6,204 nucleotides of DNA from assembly GCA_947445425.1 (NCBI GenBank), contig CANFFA010000157.1, positions 1 through 6,204 of the forward strand, read 5' to 3'. This DNA is from Paludibacteraceae bacterium (lineage in GTDB: Bacteria; Bacteroidota; Bacteroidia; Bacteroidales; Paludibacteraceae). How positions within the stretch are numbered: position 1 is the first letter of the stretch; each line of letters starts with the position of its first letter. Positions 5,338 through 6,204 of this stretch are shown here, one piece after another. The translations under genes were made by a program, and so were the position numbers. The notes under the pieces were generated by a model that had not been told where the DNA came from, searched no databases, and saw nothing but the letters and a program-made list of their open reading frames with translations.

Positions 5338-6204
5338 TTATTTAATAATATTACCTGCTGCATCGTAGCTGTAAAAGCCCTTGCGAGTGCTTACTCCAAA
5401 AAGCTTAGCTCTGAATAAACGTAATAATAGTGGAGAAGGTTTGTATTTTGAATGGCCATATTCTTTAAAAATATTTTCCATTAATTTCACTATCTTCTCA
5501 ATTCCCATCTGATCTGCTGTACGGAAAACTCCTTGTCTGTGACCAAATCCTACCGTTAATACGCGGTCAATATCTTCGATGGTAGAGATTCCTTCCATCA
5601 AAATGCTGCAAGCTTCATTCAGTTGAATCAGAAACATACGGATACTCACTAAACCTGCAGACTCGGTTACTTCTACATATTGATGGTTTATTAGGCGTGC
5701 AAATTGACTAATTTTATCAAAGGTTTCGTCAGAAGTGTACAAACCACGTACAATTTCGATAATATTTGAGTCAGGAACATTGGATAGAAAGTGAAGTCCT
5801 ATGCAACGGCTTTTGTGTTCTAGATCTGATGATAGACTGGTAATGACCACAGTAGCAACATTGGAGGCAATGATTGCTGTAGGTGCCAATACCTTTTCTA
5901 GATTTTCAAATACTTTTTTACGTTGAATCAATCTTCTTTCTCCCGTTTTATCATCATAACGAATGGCTTCAATTACAAAATCACATTCACTTAATCCTTC
6001 GTAGTTGTTGATACCATGGATGCGAGCCATGATTGCTTTTTTTTCACCCTCGGTAAGTCCCCAGTTCTCGATTTTCTTTGTCAGCTTGCTTTCAATTCTT
6101 TTATAAGCGTCTTTAATGCCCTCTTCAGTTGGCTCATAAAAAACAACATCCATACCATTTAGTGCGGCAATGGTGCAGATAACGCTTCCCTCTTTACCAC
6201 ATCC
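5338..6204 (-). CDS. 3-hydroxyacyl-CoA dehydrogenase-like protein, 5' end outside the window
   Basis: The reading frame is open to the right edge (288 codons visible). Numbering from that edge, it begins inside the NAD-binding fold with the dinucleotide motif GCGKEG (1-6) and the acidic FYEP (22-25) that favours NAD over NADP, so probably only 10-15 residues are missing. The internal ATG at 6153 lies behind this motif and is not the true start. DFVIEA (75-80), GLHF (136-139) and IIEIVRG (148-154) are followed by the C-terminal domain with LNEACSIL (195-202) and the closing KGFYSY (275-280). The family oxidises 3-hydroxyacyl-CoA to 3-ketoacyl-CoA. Aligned from memory to human HADH without gaps, catalytic His158 and Glu170 are kept (His138, Glu150), but Ser137 is Ala117 and Asn208 is Ile188, and the Asn-Pro after the His is Ser-Asn. 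Activity and substrate are therefore uncertain. It directly precedes ackA. Confidence 0.85.
   Translation of the reverse strand, partial: GCGKEGSVICTIAALNGMDVVFYEPTEEGIKDAYKRIESKLTKKIENWGLTEGEKKAIMARIHGINNYEGLSECDFVIEAIRYDDKTGERRLIQRKKVFENLEKVLAPTAIIASNVATVVITSLSSDLEHKSRCIGLHFLSNVPDSNIIEIVRGLYTSDETFDKISQFARLINHQYVEVTESAGLVSIRMFLIQLNEACSILMEGISTIEDIDRVLTVGFGHRQGVFRTADQMGIEKIVKLMENIFKEYGHSKYKPSPLLLRLFRAKLFGVSTRKGFYSYDAAGNIIK

Noticed and set aside
5325..5363. Earlier in-frame start for ackA giving 413 residues
   Set aside because: It overlaps the dehydrogenase gene by 26 bases and adds a 13-residue tail not found in the family; MKILVLNCGSS at 5324 is the standard start.
6151..6153. ATG at 6153 as the start of the dehydrogenase-like gene
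   Set aside because: The frame stays open to the window edge and encodes the glycine-rich NAD-binding motif upstream, so the gene is cut by the window and does not start here.

Overview
The window looks like chromosomal DNA from a member of the Bacteroidota, probably Bacteroidales. The grounds are: acetate kinase and RNase H sequences that look Bacteroidales-like to me (recalled resemblance, not a search); promoters of the Bacteroidota type (TTTG, about 20 bases, TAnnTTTG) where I could find them; AT-rich starts without clear Shine-Dalgarno sequences; a tRNA without an encoded CCA end; and long-stemmed terminators behind the transcription units. All protein genes lie on the minus strand. The only plus-strand gene is a tRNA. 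No mobile element, CRISPR array, rRNA or recognisable defence system is visible.

Layout in minus-strand transcription order (right to left). (1) 6204-4122: a 3-hydroxyacyl-CoA dehydrogenase-like gene, cut by the right window edge, is followed after 13 bases by acetate kinase (ackA) and a strong terminator (4070-4105). (2) 4069-3601: ppnP, a small nucleoside phosphorylase of the cupin type, sits behind a good promoter (4017-4048) and a leader of about 130 bases that holds tandem and palindromic AT-rich repeats. A bidirectional terminator (3539-3582) separates it from the convergent tRNA. (3) 3401-3472: tRNA-Arg with anticodon CCT, on the plus strand. (4) 3307-2675: a two-domain RNase HI with an N-terminal hybrid-binding domain. 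(5) 2554-57: a GT4-type glycosyltransferase overlaps a polytopic O-antigen ligase/polymerase-like membrane protein by four bases. Its transcription unit ends in a long hairpin that starts inside the last stop codon.

Functionally these are three groups: acyl-CoA/acetate metabolism (HAD-like gene plus ackA), nucleotide and RNA housekeeping (ppnP, rnhA, tRNA-Arg), and surface polysaccharide assembly (glycosyltransferase plus ligase). In the last group the transferase would add a sugar on the cytoplasmic side, and the membrane protein would polymerise or transfer the lipid-linked glycan on the periplasmic side.

The most interesting observation is that the HAD-like protein aligns without gaps to the classical enzyme family across the catalytic region. 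It keeps the catalytic His and Glu but has Ala and Ile where the conserved Ser and Asn should be, so its annotation as an ordinary 3-hydroxybutyryl-CoA dehydrogenase is doubtful. I found no convincing evidence of a wholly new system in this window.
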